A stretch of DNA of 64,000 nt from Salvator merianae (GCA_003586115.2 QVOM02000021.1:10740248-10804247), one strand, 5' to 3'. Counted from the stretch's first letter, positions 48,517-60,744 are shown. Numbers and translations: made by a program. Notes: a model not told the origin generated them from the letters alone.

Positions 48517-48590
48517 AAATACCCAGATGTTAAAAAGTGTGGGGGAAAACCAAGGTAAGTGGGTGGGCACTTGGTAACATCTGGATATTT
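48517..48590. repeat. Inverted repeat, 16-bp arms
   Basis: AAATACCCAGATGTTA (48517-48532) matches the reversed AAATATCCAGATGTTA (48575-48590) with one mismatch, across a 42-bp loop. Confidence 0.85.
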
Positions 48591-48629
48591 TTGAACAGCC
48601 AGAATAACACGAAAAGGCTGGCAGATGAG

Positions 48630-48998
48630 GTAAGGTGCGTTCATACCTACCTTGTCGTGAAGCGTCCAGTCTCATGTGATACCCAACACACATACACGAT
48701 GCCCGATTGGGCCTGTGCCTGATCCTTGCTATGGCAGTGGCTGGGAAGCATCCAGCCACTGCCATGGCAACTGGTGCACACAGGCCTGCCGGTTGCCATG
48801 GCAGTGGCTGGATGCTTCCCGGCTGCTGCCGTGGTGAGGATCAGGCACAGCTACCAGCATTCGCACTGCGAGTGTCAGTTGCCAGCTTCAGGTCTGGTTT
48901 CCAGCCCTTCATTGTGGACAGTGCCCATGCTGCATGGTCCATACCACAGTAGAACAAACTAATTAATCTGTTCTAATGTGCAAAGTGTGAAAATGCCC
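48630..48998 (+). mobile_element. Harbinger-like MITE, right part (copy E)
   Basis: The right end reversed is GGGCATTTTCACACTTTG. The interior shares 'gttgccatggcagtggctgg' with copy C (39613-40031) and has the same order: a TTCGCAC-like phrase, paired 'ccactgccatgg' blocks, 'ctgcatggtc', then a degenerate palindrome AGAACAAACTAATTAATCTG(TTCT) at 48951-48974, 24 bp from the end. The left terminus is not clear; the hairpins at 48368-48590 may belong to it or to another insertion. Confidence 0.7.
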
Positions 48999-49000
48999 TC

Positions 49001-51480
49001 TGTCTACCATATGTCTAAGTGAGTCAGTGTGTAGAGTTTTCTCCCCTTCTGTTATTTGTCATCTCTGTTCAGACGTACAATTCAGCTTGCTTGATCGGAA
49101 ACAGGGAATTGGAGGGGATAATGCTCTCACTTTTTTGCTGGAAATTTTGGGTGCAAGAACATTAACTTTGCTGTCACCAGAGTCTTCCAGTGGGTTGTCT
49201 ACCGAGAACATTCATGGTAAATACCCAACTGAACCTTTGCTCTGACGTTTAGTTATACTCTAGTGTTTGTAAGTTTGTTGTCAACCAGTAGTGACCTGAG
49301 TGATAAGTACTTAATCATTCTGTTTTCCAAATTCACCCCAATTATCCCAATTATTAAGAAAACTAGGCACAGTTTAAGAAAAGCGTTAGGAGGAATTATA
49401 CTGAATTCCTTCAATGTTAGAGAGAAAGAGGGTCATGTAGTGTATTGTTTTGGAGTGCAGAACCCAGAGTAATGGCTTAACTAACAAAAAAAAAGGCAAG
49501 TTACAGCTGAATATTAAGAAAAAAGAGAAGTTTAAATGCTAGAATAAAACACTTGGCAAGGTGATAGCCTCCTTTTTGTTGTATGCATTAAAGCAGAAAC
49601 TGCAGAGCCATTTGTCTGAGAGGCTTTAATTTGAATTATTGCAAGAGGTTGGACTCAGTAATTCAAATAACTCTTTCTAGTTTTTAGATCTATTTATTCC
49701 AGAAAATAGACATACAGAATAGTATCAAACTTTTCTGATAGGTTAGAATAATTAAAATACTGCTTTCTGTATGTTTTTGAGAAAAAAATCTGTTACTTTC
49801 CAATATCTTTTTTATTCTGGTAAACAGTGATGGGAACATCTACTATTTACTTGAAATTCCTTGATACGTATAGTAGAAATTACTTTGGAGCTATTATGTT
49901 GTTCAGTATAGTCACAGGGTTTCTGATCTAATGTGGCAGAATAGTTAAAACATTTGAGCTTGTTGAATTTTAATAGAGGTAATAATGAAGAGAGTGGTAA
50001 GTTGCTATGCAGCTTGAAAAACCTTTGAAGCAGCACCCTGATAATTAGTTCTATTAGCAGACTTGTGCTAATTATTTCATGGAAGTCTGCATTGCCTGTC
50101 TGATTTAAATGCTTAAACTACCTTCTTCTAAATAATAGATTTAGTGTAAAAGGCTTATAGCCTCAGGCAGAAAAGAAGTTAAATTGCCTAATGTGAAATC
50201 TTGGTGACCTTATTTATTGCTGATTTCAGCTGGATTGTACATGCTGCTTATAAGTTTAAAAAGAATACAAATATATATTTGGGAACACAGCAAATGAAAA
50301 GCAGAGAAAAATCTTAACCTACATGGAGTAGTTATTTTCTTGATGAAGTAGTTAATAGCAATGAACCCTTATTCTTATCTACTTACTTGAAATATTGTTA
50401 GTTGCTCGTTTGGGATATGTAATACTTGTAATCGCCACTGCATTTTTCTTACATCCTTACAAAGCTTTACAAACACTAAAAGGTTCCAGTGATGTCATTG
50501 CTTGTACTTAAAACCAGTTCTGCATATTTCAGCTATCCCACATGGAAATGAACTCTGTTGATCAAAAAGTCTGAGCTAGCATAAACATAGTTCTGGTTTG
50601 CTGTATCAGCTGCTTCCAGTGTTTGTTTTAAGCTAAAATGTAACAATGATTAAAAGCTTATGCAGCTCTTACACAGCTCCAGTGGGGCAAATCTCTGCTG
50701 AAGAGATCTGTGTGTCAGCAGTGTGCTGCAGTGTGTAGTTTTCAAAAAAACTTTTTAAATTAAAGTAAATGCTTGTGTACTTAAAGGCTGATAACATGGA
50801 ATACTTTCCCATTCAAGACTAGAGTAGTGGCAGTATTGAAGTCCATATTGACATGCTGCATGTGACCTTGGCTGTTCTCTGTACAGCCCTACTGTTCTCC
50901 TAATGTTCATTGATGTTCAGCTGGACAGGCATCAGATAAATAGCAGAAATATCTATTTTATTTATGCATTAATTAATTCATAATGATATAATTTTATCTA
51001 TGGAGTGTAGGAGCACAAGGGAAAAAAAGATTAGCTGTCATTTATTTAACTTTTAGACCCCAACTGGGTGAAAGTATACATGTTTGAAAAATATGGTTAA
51101 GCAATGAAGTTTTACTGTTTTAGGATATCTCCTTCCTCCTAGGGAAAAATCCTTGAAGTAATTAGGCTAACACTATATGGTTTGGCTGCAGGAATTCAAA
51201 ACAAGTGGTATAGAAAACAACTCTACTTTCCACAAATTGCATAATTTTTCACATACTGATAAGAATTGAAGTATTTGTGTAGTATACTTCGTTAGGAATT
51301 TCATGTTCTGGAAGGCACTGAGACCTCAGTGAATTAAGCAGAGTTGAATACTATTTATAGATGAAGATATAGTTCCGTAAAATGGGTATCAGAGTACAAA
51401 GGCCTTCTTCTAGTTGACACCATTTGGATCCTTGCTTTGAGCAGACCACAGGGTCTATACATGTCAGCAGTATAACTTAA
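49001..51480. other. Intron 6 sequence, nothing recognised
   Basis: AT-rich intron; no gene, RNA or repeat that I can support. Confidence 0.5.
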
Positions 51481-51484
51481 AAAC

Positions 51485-51740
51485 TTGGTGGAAGTGAAAT
51501 GACAACCTGTGATAGGCAGCCTGCTATCACATTTTGTATTAGCTGAAGCTTTTGGACCAGCCTGAAGGACAGGCCCTCATAGACCACATTATAGTTGTCC
51601 AGCCTTCAGATTACCAGTACATGAGGTGCTATTGTGAGGCCATCCATTGTCTAGGGACAGTCAGCTATTTCAGCAACCAAACTGGTAAAACATACTTCGA
51701 GATACAGTGGCCATTTGGGCCTCTGGTGACAGTGGTGATT
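51485..51740 (-). mobile_element. CR1-type LINE fragment, decayed
   Basis: 'attagctgaagcttttggac', 'aggccctcatagaccacatt' and 'atagttgtccagccttcaga' parallel the 'cagcttctgg...gtaatccaatctgg' part of the CR1 coding end in minus orientation. Confidence 0.55.
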
Positions 51741-51759
51741 TCAAACAACACCATTAGAG

Positions 51760-52135
51760 TTTTATTTATTTATTTATTATTTGCATTTTTATCCCACCCT
51801 TTTCTTGAAGGTCTCAGGGCAGGTTACAACATTAAAAACCAAATATAAAAATGAGCATAGCAAAACAATAACAATGTCTAAAAATGGGGAGGAAAAGCTG
51901 TTTTCTTATTTTTAGCCAAACGGCCAGGGCAAAGAGGTGTGCCTTCACTGCTTTCCTAAACATGTAAAGTGAAGGTGCATGGTGTACCTTAGGGGAGAGA
52001 CTGTTCCATAGTCTAGAAGCCATCGCTGAGAAGGCCCTATCCCAGATGCCCACCCCTTTTGCTACTGAGGGTGGTGGTACAACCAGGAGGGCCTCCCCTA
52101 TTGATCTTAAGGCACAGGCACCTGGTACTTCAAAG
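51760..52135 (-). mobile_element. CR1-type LINE 3' end
   Basis: The (ATTT)n tail and 'ttgcatttttatcccaccct' mark the 3' end. The minus-strand reading 51832-52053 contains AFSAMASRLWNSLSPKVHH then SLYMFRKAVKAHLFAL, the CR1 C-terminal motif. 5' truncated. Confidence 0.87.
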
Positions 52136-52139
52136 AGAA

Positions 52140-53095
52140 AATATGCCCTTATCCAGAATAGTCATCTTACCCCGTATCTGGATTGGAATCTAGCTATCCA
52201 GATGTTTTATGTTTTCTCCACTACTCTGTTGTCACCAAATATTGATCCAGGACCTGCACATTCTCTATTAATGATCTATTAATGATCATGATCTGTAGTG
52301 ATCATGGTGGGGATAGAATGGAATCTTCTGGAATCCCAGAGTATAAATTCCAGTACAGTCATGCAAAACCACCCTGAAACTGACCATGTATAGTGCAAGC
52401 CAGCAGAGGCAGGAAAGAGAGGGCTTTAAAGCTTCTGAGACTCGACAATCTTACATAAAAAAATCTGAGACTGGTCTAACTGATATACAGATAGTTTGTT
52501 AATGGTGCATAAACTCTGTTTCATGATGACTGTCATTGTGGCTAAATTTCTGTATCCTTATTGCAGATAGTGCTATTGTGATAATGACATTTTGAACATT
52601 TAAATTGCTGCAGTGTAAGATGCACTGCCTAAGAAATACTGATGTTGATCTTTTTGACATCAGTTTATGTTGTAGATTCATTTACAGAAAATATATGTGC
52701 TGACTTTGTTATATAGCTATTTTGTTAGCCACTAATTAGATTCTTAAGTTTATGCAGAAAATACAACTTGTACGGGCATGAAGATTATGGTTTTATTTAT
52801 GTCACTTTCAGTAATCATTAAAAATTTATTATGTGTTGTTTCATGAATGTATGTGGGGTTATTATAATGAAGGACAGGCTAAAAATATTCATCAGAAATA
52901 AATAACTACAGATCTAGACCAACCTTTCAAACACTTTCTTGTTTCTGTCTTGTATATATTTGTTTTAAAAAGCTGCAGATGTCAAAATAGACAATTGCAA
53001 GGCAGACTGTATTCTGGGAATTTGTGTATACAGGGGAGTGTTCCATTTACCTATCATCATACTGCTAACAGTTTGAAAGGAACTTTGAAAATTAA
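52140..53095. other. Intron 6 sequence, nothing recognised
   Basis: No supportable feature. Confidence 0.45.
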
Positions 53096-53100
53096 AATAA

Positions 53101-53243
53101 GGCCAGTGTACCAGACCAGCAAACATACAGCAGCCTCTCATGCTGGTGAGGTCTAAGGGCCTCCTTTAGACTTTACCAGTGTGCAGAAGGGAGGCTCTTA
53201 GTATACTTGCTGGTCTAGTATACCAACAAGTGTGGAATCTCCC
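53101..53243. mobile_element. Palindromic Harbinger-like MITE, 143 bp, target duplication TAA
   Basis: TAA on both sides (53098-53100 and 53244-53246). The arms share TACCAGACCAGCAAACATAC-like text (left) and TACTAGACCAGCAAGTATAC (reversed right), then AGCCTC. The right end reversed, GGGAGATTCCACACTTGTTG, relates it to 34754-35119. Confidence 0.78.
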
Positions 53244-53249
53244 TAAGAC

Positions 53250-53865
53250 AAGACAGATGCTAAACTGAGCTTTCTGTTTTTCAGTCCCAAACAAGATACT
53301 TAAGTTATTATTATTTTGCTTCTAAGATCACCTTGCATTCTATTTTTGAATTCCTATTTCCTAAATATTGCCTGACAAATTATAGATGTGTCATATATGC
53401 CAGTGCATCTTATATGGTATGAAATACGGTGTGTCTTTCACATACTCCCCAAGAAAAACAAATGAAACATATAAATAATGGTATTTGTCTATTATTTAAA
53501 GCGTTAATCAGTTATTTGAGATCATTTATATTACCCTGAAGAAAGTTTACCTGACTCCAAATTATAACTAATTTATTAATCAGAAGCCTGATAGCCCTCA
53601 GTTCTGTTTCTTGAATCTGAGTTGAGAGTAGCAGTGCAAATCCTTGAAGTACAGTGTCTAAATGTAATAATGGTCTGAATAAAGGCCAGTAATGGATACT
53701 GAATGCATATAGACAGGATTTTATGAGTAGACAGTTCCTGAAACCAGGATTTTGGTAATGAAATCTGGATTGCATTCCCTGAAGGAACATTTTGCCTTGG
53801 AATGCTCCTTAATCCAGCATTCCATTTAGTGGCTGTAAATGTCCTTTACCAATTTAGGATATAAA
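53250..53865. other. Intron 6 sequence, nothing recognised
   Basis: A minus-strand open frame at 53512-53790 has no recognisable content. Confidence 0.4.
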
Positions 53866-53869
53866 TAAC

Positions 53870-54140
53870 CTGACTACTGTGTTTCCTGATTTGATTATTT
53901 CTAGCCTGGATTATTGCGATAGAGCACATCATAGAAAGCTCCCAGTTTGCTATCAAGCCAACATGAAGGTTTTGTCAATAATTTTCAAGGCCCTCCTCAA
54001 TTTAGGAACAATCAGTTTAAGAAAGTACTTTCATATATTTCCTGTTGAAGAGGATCTCCTGGTTATACTATAATCCACTGAAGTCTATGTCACAGTAACA
54101 AGGGAAGAACATTTTCTGTTGTGGAATCTACCCAATTAAT
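53870..54140 (+). mobile_element. CR1-type LINE fragment
   Basis: Plus-strand translation FPDLIISSLDYCDRAHHRKL, PVCYQANMKVLSIIFKALL and NLGTISLRKYFHIFP follows the CR1 C-terminal pattern (SRLDYCN..., LPV.YR..FKVL.LTYKAL, LGP.YLK..L). Isolated and decayed. Confidence 0.7.
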
Positions 54141-54144
54141 CATC

Positions 54145-55555
54145 TTCCAGTTCTGATAAGATAAATTCCAACAGTTAAGAGCTTTTGTGGCTTTTTGAAA
54201 ATTTAATTGTTGCCTTGTGAATTTTTTGAAGAAAAGTTGACATGTTAATAGACTAAAATTAATTTTAAAATATCAGATAGTTAACTATAATGTACAAGAT
54301 TTTAAAAACCATTTTTCCATCAGCAAAGATGTTACATAATAGATTCATAATGCCAAGAAGTACATTAAGAGCATGGAGGAACTCAGGGTTGGAGGAGCAG
54401 ATGTTTAAAATGGTAATTAGCAGTATTATCTAGGACCCTATTGTAGGGTTTAGTGCTAATGAACAGGCACAGACAATAGAGAACTAGAGCTGCTTATTCA
54501 TTTATGAGTGTTCTGTGAGCCATGAATACAATGAGAAGTTGGGGAGAGCAACTTTTTAAAAATGCAGCAATTCCCTTATAGAGCAATCTGAAATAATCTT
54601 TAGCATGCCTTAAAGCAAGTATTTTCTTTTATTCATGGCATGTATATGTCACGTTTATTCCAAATAAACGGTGGACATAATTCCCTCCCCTTTTATTCTG
54701 TCCGCACAGGAATTTTGTATGAAAGATAAGGGTGAGAGATGGAAATTGGCTCAAGGTGGTCTTTGAGGTTTCTTTGCTGAGTGGAAATTTGAACGCTCCT
54801 TGTCCAATATCTTAGTCCAGGGTGCACAAATTTTCTGTAGGGGGGGCTACAAAGCCTGATTGGTGGAGGCCCAGGATTGACCAAATTCAAAATGCTTTCT
54901 TTTTCACTCTACATAAAACAGAACCAGCAAAGATTGACCACTTCCATGTAGGCTGCAGAAAAGCACTTGGAGGACATCTCTAACCATTATGCCATGTTGG
55001 CTCTTGACTATATCAGCTGAAGTATTTAAGCATTCGGGGGTATTGTTAAGTGTGGTGTTGTAAATGTTACTATTTTAAGAATTTTTTATTATCTTTTATA
55101 GTTCATGTTGATTTTAATCCAGTATTTATTTAAAGTTCACGTTCTGGTTTTTTTATTCTAAATTTAGCTGTACTATAAAAATCCAGAGTCATTATTTATC
55201 AGATGTGACATAGAGCATCACTCAAGGAAGTGTTTGTCTGGAAAGGGGATGTTAACATTTCCTTATGTCTATTAGAAAGGAGGAAAAATAAAATACCAGT
55301 CAAAAAGAGGACAGTTGAGTCAGATTTTGTGTAAAACTTGCAAAATAAAACTTTTTATTTAAATGCTAGTAATTATTGCCCATTGTTATGCCTTCATTAT
55401 ATGTCTGACCTGTCCTTCAGCCGAAAGTCCTAGAGTGGGTAACAGGGAGAAAATGGTTTTGAAAAGTATCACAACAGAACTTTCATAGTTAAAAGAAATG
55501 CTTCTTACTTTAGAGTCCAACACAACATGGTTGCAGCTCATAACCGTGGGGAATA
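54145..55555. other. Intron 6 sequence, nothing recognised
   Basis: AT-rich intron. Between about 55380 and 55445 'ctgtccttcagccgaaagtc' may be the 3' end of a decayed LINE. Confidence 0.4.
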
Positions 55556-55795
55556 ATTGGGCCTTTTCGCACTTCACACTAGTGAGCGTCAGGAACGCCC
55601 ACTAGTGAAGGGCTTTCGCACGAGAAGACAGCTGTAGCGACCAGCAGCAGACCCCATCTGCTGCCGATCGCTACTACCGCTAGACAGGAAGGTAACTGAA
55701 TCCTGACCTGAAGCTCAAAGTGAGCTTCAGGTGAGGAGCCATTCGCACCTACCTTCCTGTCCGTGGTGGCGGCCATCTTCTGGGCCATCAGCCCA

Positions 55796-55841
55796 CCCAG
55801 CATGCATTGCATGATCATGTGATCACGCAATGCATGCTGGG
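55796..55841. repeat. 46-bp near-perfect palindrome inside copy B
   Basis: Same palindrome as 30414-30459, with one arm base changed (GCATGATCA against GCGTGATCA). Confidence 0.95.
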
Positions 55842-56233
55842 CAATGGAGTCCGCCGTTTCGCACGGGCCGAATGGGCCCGTACGAGGCTGCGATCCAGCC
55901 CACGCCGCTGCAATCGGACCAGGGACGCCGGACGAGGCGGCGCTGCGCCCCGTCTGGCGTTCTGGTGCCCGATTGCGGGTGCAGCAGGCAGCAGCGGCCT
56001 CCACAACGTCAGGCTACTGGCAAGGTGACCGGGAGGCCCGCGCGCCGCGATGACATCATCACCGCACGGGCCTCCTGGTCGCCATGGAAGCAGCCTGACG
56101 CTTGCTGGCTGCTGTGTGGTGAGTATCAGGCCGGATAATGGCGTTCGCATTGGCGAATGCCATTATCCAGCTTGGGGTCTGTTCTCAGGCCCCATTGTGC
56201 AGACGGTGTCTGCACGATGGGGTCTGTTCCACA

Positions 56234-56261
56234 CTAGAATGTGCTAATTAGCACATTCTAG
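56234..56261. repeat. 28-bp perfect palindrome at right end of copy B
   Basis: CTAGAATGTGCTAA is followed by its exact reverse complement; outside it CCAC and GTGG extend the pairing with one mismatch between. It ends 22 bp from the element's right end. Confidence 0.97.
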
Positions 56262-56289
56262 CGTGGACAGTGCGAACAGGCCCATTATT

Positions 56290-56895
56290 AGTATTTAGTT
56301 AGCAATAGTATACTTATTCAAGAATGCTACACAGTAAGATAGCATGGGGTTGTCTTAATAAGGAGGTGCCAGTGTACAGTGGCACCTCAGTATGAGCTTT
56401 ATTTCATATCCTAGGAAATGCCACTAAGAAGGTTCTGTCTTGTACTGCTACTTGTCAAACTTTGCTGTATTATCAGCAAGGGGTTCCAAGCTGATCCTAG
56501 AATCTGGACAGCTTTCAAATATTTGGGAACCAGGTTGTTTGCTTGCTTGCTTTGAATGTTTATGTGCTACTGCCTAATTTAAAAGTCCTGAACTAGCTTA
56601 TAATATAAACTTTAGAAAGGTTAATACCATTTTTAAAAAAATGTCAGTTACTGAAAAGCAATATTAAAACTGAGTTGGTTAAGAAAACAGATACACACTC
56701 ATAACGTGAACACTTCAGTGAAGCGAGTCTTTAGCAGGTGCCTGAAGGATATAAAATAGGCAGTTCACAAGCATCAGGAGAATGTTAAAGTGGATAGGCA
56801 TCACCACAGAGAAAAACAAGTTGCAGGACATCACAAGATGACATTCAATAATTAGTGGCACCCTCAGTGGGACCTTGACACACAGTCTCCCTGGT
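56290..56895. other. Intron 6 sequence, nothing recognised
   Basis: No supportable feature. Confidence 0.45.
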
Positions 56896-56899
56896 TTGT

Positions 56900-58800
56900 A
56901 ACTGGGAAGGTTATCTATTGCATACCCTTGTCCCTAGTTATTTAGAGCCTAATATGTAAAGTACAGAACCTTGAGTCTGTCACAGGTAGCTGACTGGCAA
57001 CTAGTGCAGCTGTTTAAACCCAGATATAATGTGCATTCAAGTTAGCAGCCCTCTCAGCAGCCCTGCTGCTGTATTGTGCACCCGCTGCAGGTTCCTGATC
57101 AAGTCAAAGGACCCCCACATAAAGTGTATTACAGCAATCCAAACATGAGGTTAACAATGCATAAACAATAGTAACAAAGGTATTCCTCTCCAGGAAGTGG
57201 TATAGCTGGTATACCAGACAAAGCTAGTCATAGATATGTCTAGCCACATAGGAAAGGTCATTCGGGATTAGAAAGTAACTATTCTGTTTAAGAAAATTCA
57301 GCCAAATCTAGAACAAGCAAATCCTTGAATTCCCAAACTCAGAATCTTCCTACCCACAGAATCTCTGTGTTGTCAGGATCCTACCCAGTTTATTGGCTGT
57401 TATCCAGCCTATCAGTGCATCTTGCACCAGTTCAGAACATTTCACTGTTTCACCTGATTGAAAGCCTTGTATGTTAGTGTCAGCTCCTCAGTTGGGCTCA
57501 GTACCAAATTGACAACCAGTGCAGTTTTTTTCAAGACTGATGTGATGTGTGCCTGACCAGAAATACTCAGTATTCTTCCCTGCTTCCAGACTATTGTAAA
57601 GAACAGTCTCATAAACAATACATTATAATAATGCAGTCTGAAAGTTAACAGAGCATGAATTATAGTGGCCAAGTGGTAGCTGGAAGTAGGTTACTCCTGG
57701 ATACCAATGATATTTAAGCTGGAGGTGACAAAGAGGAATACATCACAGGTTGTATGCCTCTTATTTCCAGGAAAGCATGATACTTTTGAGGACATCCTGG
57801 TTCCCTGATTATGGAGCCTATAATCTTATCTACGGGCTGTTTCATTTTTTTCTAGTCCACATACAGCCTGTTATCTCTATCATGTAGTTGTCAAGCATGC
57901 AAGCTATGTCTCCTGATTCAGATTGAGTGGAGAGAGAGAGCTGAGTGTAATTAGCATACTGATGGACCCTCATTCTGGATCTGGATCCCTTGATGATAAC
58001 TCTTAACAGATCAACATCTGCAAAATCTCATAAGTGAATTCCAAGGGTGCTGAACAATTGTTCATCACCACTTTTTGGAATCTGTCTTGGAGAGAGCAGT
58101 AAAACAGCTATAGCTCAATGTCTCTAACTTCCCATCCCAAAACAGCTTCCAGAGAATGCTGTGGTCAAAACCTGTGAGCAACAAGAACCAGAAAAGTTGT
58201 ATTCACTCTTTCCTTTATACAATATCAATCAGGATGATTGTTAACTAGGCCTGAAGCTGAATGAAAATAGGTCTAGATACTCTGCTTCCTCCAGTTGTGC
58301 TTGTGAATTACCACCACCATCTTGAGAAGTATATCCAAAAAGAAGATATTGGCAACTGGCCAATAGTTACTTAACGTTTCTGTGTCCATGGAGGTTTCTT
58401 GATAAGGAAATGTACTGCAGCCTCCTTAAGGATCAGTTATACATTCCCACTTCCAAACTTCAGATTGCTTTTATTGGCCACCCTAGACAGAAACTGAGAT
58501 GACACATGTTTTGTTCTCCTGTATCTTCAGACCTCAGGGAATAAAACTGATATAAAATAGGACTAGATGATCCTCAGGACATTGCTGTTTAGCCGTTGCA
58601 TTCAATTCCATGGAACTTTACGTGATTTAGTCCTGAAAGTGTCTTATCTCTTGCTCCCAACTCAGTATTAGCAAGTCCTTCACCACCCAGAAGAAGTTAT
58701 GCTGGATGGTTATGGAAGGACATAGAAATGGCAGAGAAATATGCCTTCTTTGCCATTTCTGCCACATGGTAAGCATGCCTGGGTCTCAAAAGATTTTGCA
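56900..58800 (-). mobile_element. CR1-type LINE(s), old and rearranged
   Basis: Minus-strand order of CR1 landmarks is visible: 'aagtgtattacagcaatcca' (57120-57140), 'tctctgtgttgtcaggatcc' (57362-57381), 'agtgtaattagcatactgat' (57944-57963) and 'tgctgtggtcaaaacctgtg' (58158-58177). A second 3'-region block at about 57440-57680 (AFNQ / ALLTFRLHYYNVLFMRL on the minus strand) repeats part of the order, so at least two copies overlap. Very diverged. Confidence 0.7.
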
Positions 58801-58804
58801 AGAC

Positions 58805-59845
58805 CTAATCTTAACTTTAAAAAAAATATATTTCTGGGAAAACCTTTAAGAAACAAAGAAAATTGACTTATTTCAGACCATTGGTTCATTTAATTGAGTA
58901 CTGTGTATACTGGCTGGAAGTGCTTCCCAGCCCTATCTGTAGGTGCTGGTGATAAATCCTGGGACCTTTTGTATGCAAACTGTGTGTTTATTTCGCTTCA
59001 ATTGTGCCTAGTCCGCTGGGAAACCTTATATTTCTAACAGTAAAAAATCCATATGAAATTGAATTGGAAAGAATCCTAGGCATTTCCTTTGTGACATTTG
59101 AAGCAAGGCTTGAATTTTACAAATAGAATGGTTACATACAGTATAACATTCCTATCTTGTTTTTCTCATCTCCTTTAAAAAGAAAAAAGAAGTTAGACTT
59201 TAGGGAAAGAAAAAGGCAACTGGTAGAGCCAAGAAATACTTAACAACAACAAAGTGCTTGATTTCTTTTATGTATCACTTAATATACCTCTAACTTTGCT
59301 TGTTTTATATAGCTTGTTGTAGCGTTTGCTATGACAGTAAATATCTAACTTGACTTAGTATAGAAACATTTTGGAAATTTTGGTTTCAGACAGTACTTCC
59401 ATTAAAAAAAAGTAATATGCAAAATATTAGAATCGAAATATTACTGTTCAGCATCATAAAATGTATAGTGTTCTTAGGAGGAAGAGATTTTAATATACTT
59501 TAGAACAATTGTTGGTTTTCTTTTGAAATAGTAATACTATGCAGACTTTCTGCTGCAGCTTCATAACAGAGAGGCAGACTGTTTTATAAGGCCAGTGATT
59601 ACAAAGGTCCACTTTAACCTTTTTTTTCCTTCCTGGCAGGTGTCCCACTGGCCTGAGGCCAGAGGCAGTGAGCAAACTGCAGCCTGTGGTTTATACCAGA
59701 ATGCAGAGCCGACACTCCAGCTGGCTGCACATAATTACAGTGATTGCAGTCTGACAACTGGAGTTACAGTACAGAAATATTACAAATATAAATGTATTAC
59801 CAAGTTGAACGTTTTATAAATATATCTACTTTCCCCTCTTTACAG
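58805..59845. other. End of intron 6
   Basis: No repeat or gene that I recognise; ends in a good acceptor (ccctctttacag). Confidence 0.55.
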
Positions 59846-59889
59846 ATATGATATCTGCACATATAAAAACAAGCCTTGTGGAACACTGG
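59846..59889 (+). CDS. ADAMTS6: ADAMTS6 coding exon 7: catalytic domain (last exon in window)
   Basis: A 44-bp exon. Its first base completes codon 360 (AGA), then YDICTYKNKPCGTL (residues 361-374) and the first base of codon 375. The acceptor is ctctttacag and the donor ctgg|gtaagg at 59890. It matches the conserved ADAMTS6 segment directly before the region that carries the zinc-binding HExxHxxGxxH motif; that next exon is not in the window. Found only by frame and family match; too short for ordinary open-frame searches. Confidence 0.95.
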
Positions 59890-60150
59890 GTAAGGTTGCA
59901 AAATGTAACCTAAATTAGTATTTGTTTTCTTGAATGTTTCAGTTTTTGTTATTGATTCATTAGGCTTCATTCCTTTTTTTAAAAAAGTATTTATTAGGAT
60001 TGGTGTGATATAAAAACAAACAAGGTTACATTGCATTTCTTGAGTTAGTTGCCTTATATTTATTTGTTTATTTGGAAAATGAGTTTAGCTAATGAAGCAT
60101 TATTTTAAGTTATATGAACAGTTATTTGAAAATGATTGTGACAATAAATA
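59890..60150. other. Start of intron 7
   Basis: Intron 7 begins with gtaagg and runs past the window end. Confidence 0.8.
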
Positions 60151-60155
60151 TAGCT

Positions 60156-60420
60156 GGGTCTCTACTTAGCTCATGGAGGTGCTGCCATAGTCCAAAGAAG
60201 GCGCCTGCTGCTGCCCCATTTCCATTTTTGGTGGCAGCAGCAACCCCTTTACTAGAGGGAGGCATCTTGTATGCAGGGTGCTTTTTTGTGCCCTGCACAG
60301 AGGTGCTGTGGAAATTGGTGCCTCCTTACTCCAAAATGGAGGCAAGGAGGGTGCCGTTTTCCATTGTGCCTCCTCAGGGTGGCCACCACGGAAGTGCTTT
60401 CACCCAGAAGTGAGACTCCC
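60156..60420. mobile_element. Candidate MITE, ~265 bp
   Basis: Left GGGTCTCTACTTAGCTCATG resembles reversed right GGGAGTCTCACTTCTGGGTG, and the interior is GC-rich. No matching flanking triplet (GCT and AGG), so support is limited. Confidence 0.4.
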
Positions 60421-60744
60421 AGGAAAGAGGGTGAAAATTAAGAAATGATGGTTGTAAAAAAAGTGTTTGCCTGTCCAAGTCTTCTGTTCTTGTTTTAAAG
60501 CCTATTTGCTTTTTTAGGTGCTTTTATTAAACTGGCTGAGGGATTGAGGGAATGGCCCAGAAGACCTGAGTAAGGGAAGAAAGGAGGGGTAGGCCTTCCA
60601 TCAGACTTCCAGTCTGCCTCACCTTCAGGTCTCTTCTTGAGCCCAATAAAAGCCAAACCAAACTAGGAGTTGTAAAAAATATTTTTATTTTAACAGTTAT
60701 ATCTTTTCTACCTTTTGAATAACATGAAGTAGTAAAAGTTGTTC

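Larger units (their letters stand above)
55559..56283 (+). mobile_element. Complete GC-rich Harbinger-like MITE, 725 bp, target duplication ATT (copy B)
   Basis: Left end GGGCCTTTTCGCACTTCAC, reversed right end GGGCCTGTTCGCACTGTCC. ATT flanks both sides (55556-55558 and 56284-56286). It carries a 46-bp near-perfect palindrome at 55796-55841, a 'cttcaggtgagg' stem near 55705-55740, and the terminal palindrome at 56234-56261. It is CpG-rich and very similar to copy A (30174-30840). Several overlapping open frames on both strands reflect GC-rich composition and lack transposase motifs. Confidence 0.9.

Noticed and set aside
55579..56247. Overlapping GC-rich open frames on both strands as proteins
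   Set aside because: They lie inside a MITE, overlap in several frames, recur in copy A, and contain only low-complexity Pro/Arg/Ala-rich text expected from CpG-rich DNA.
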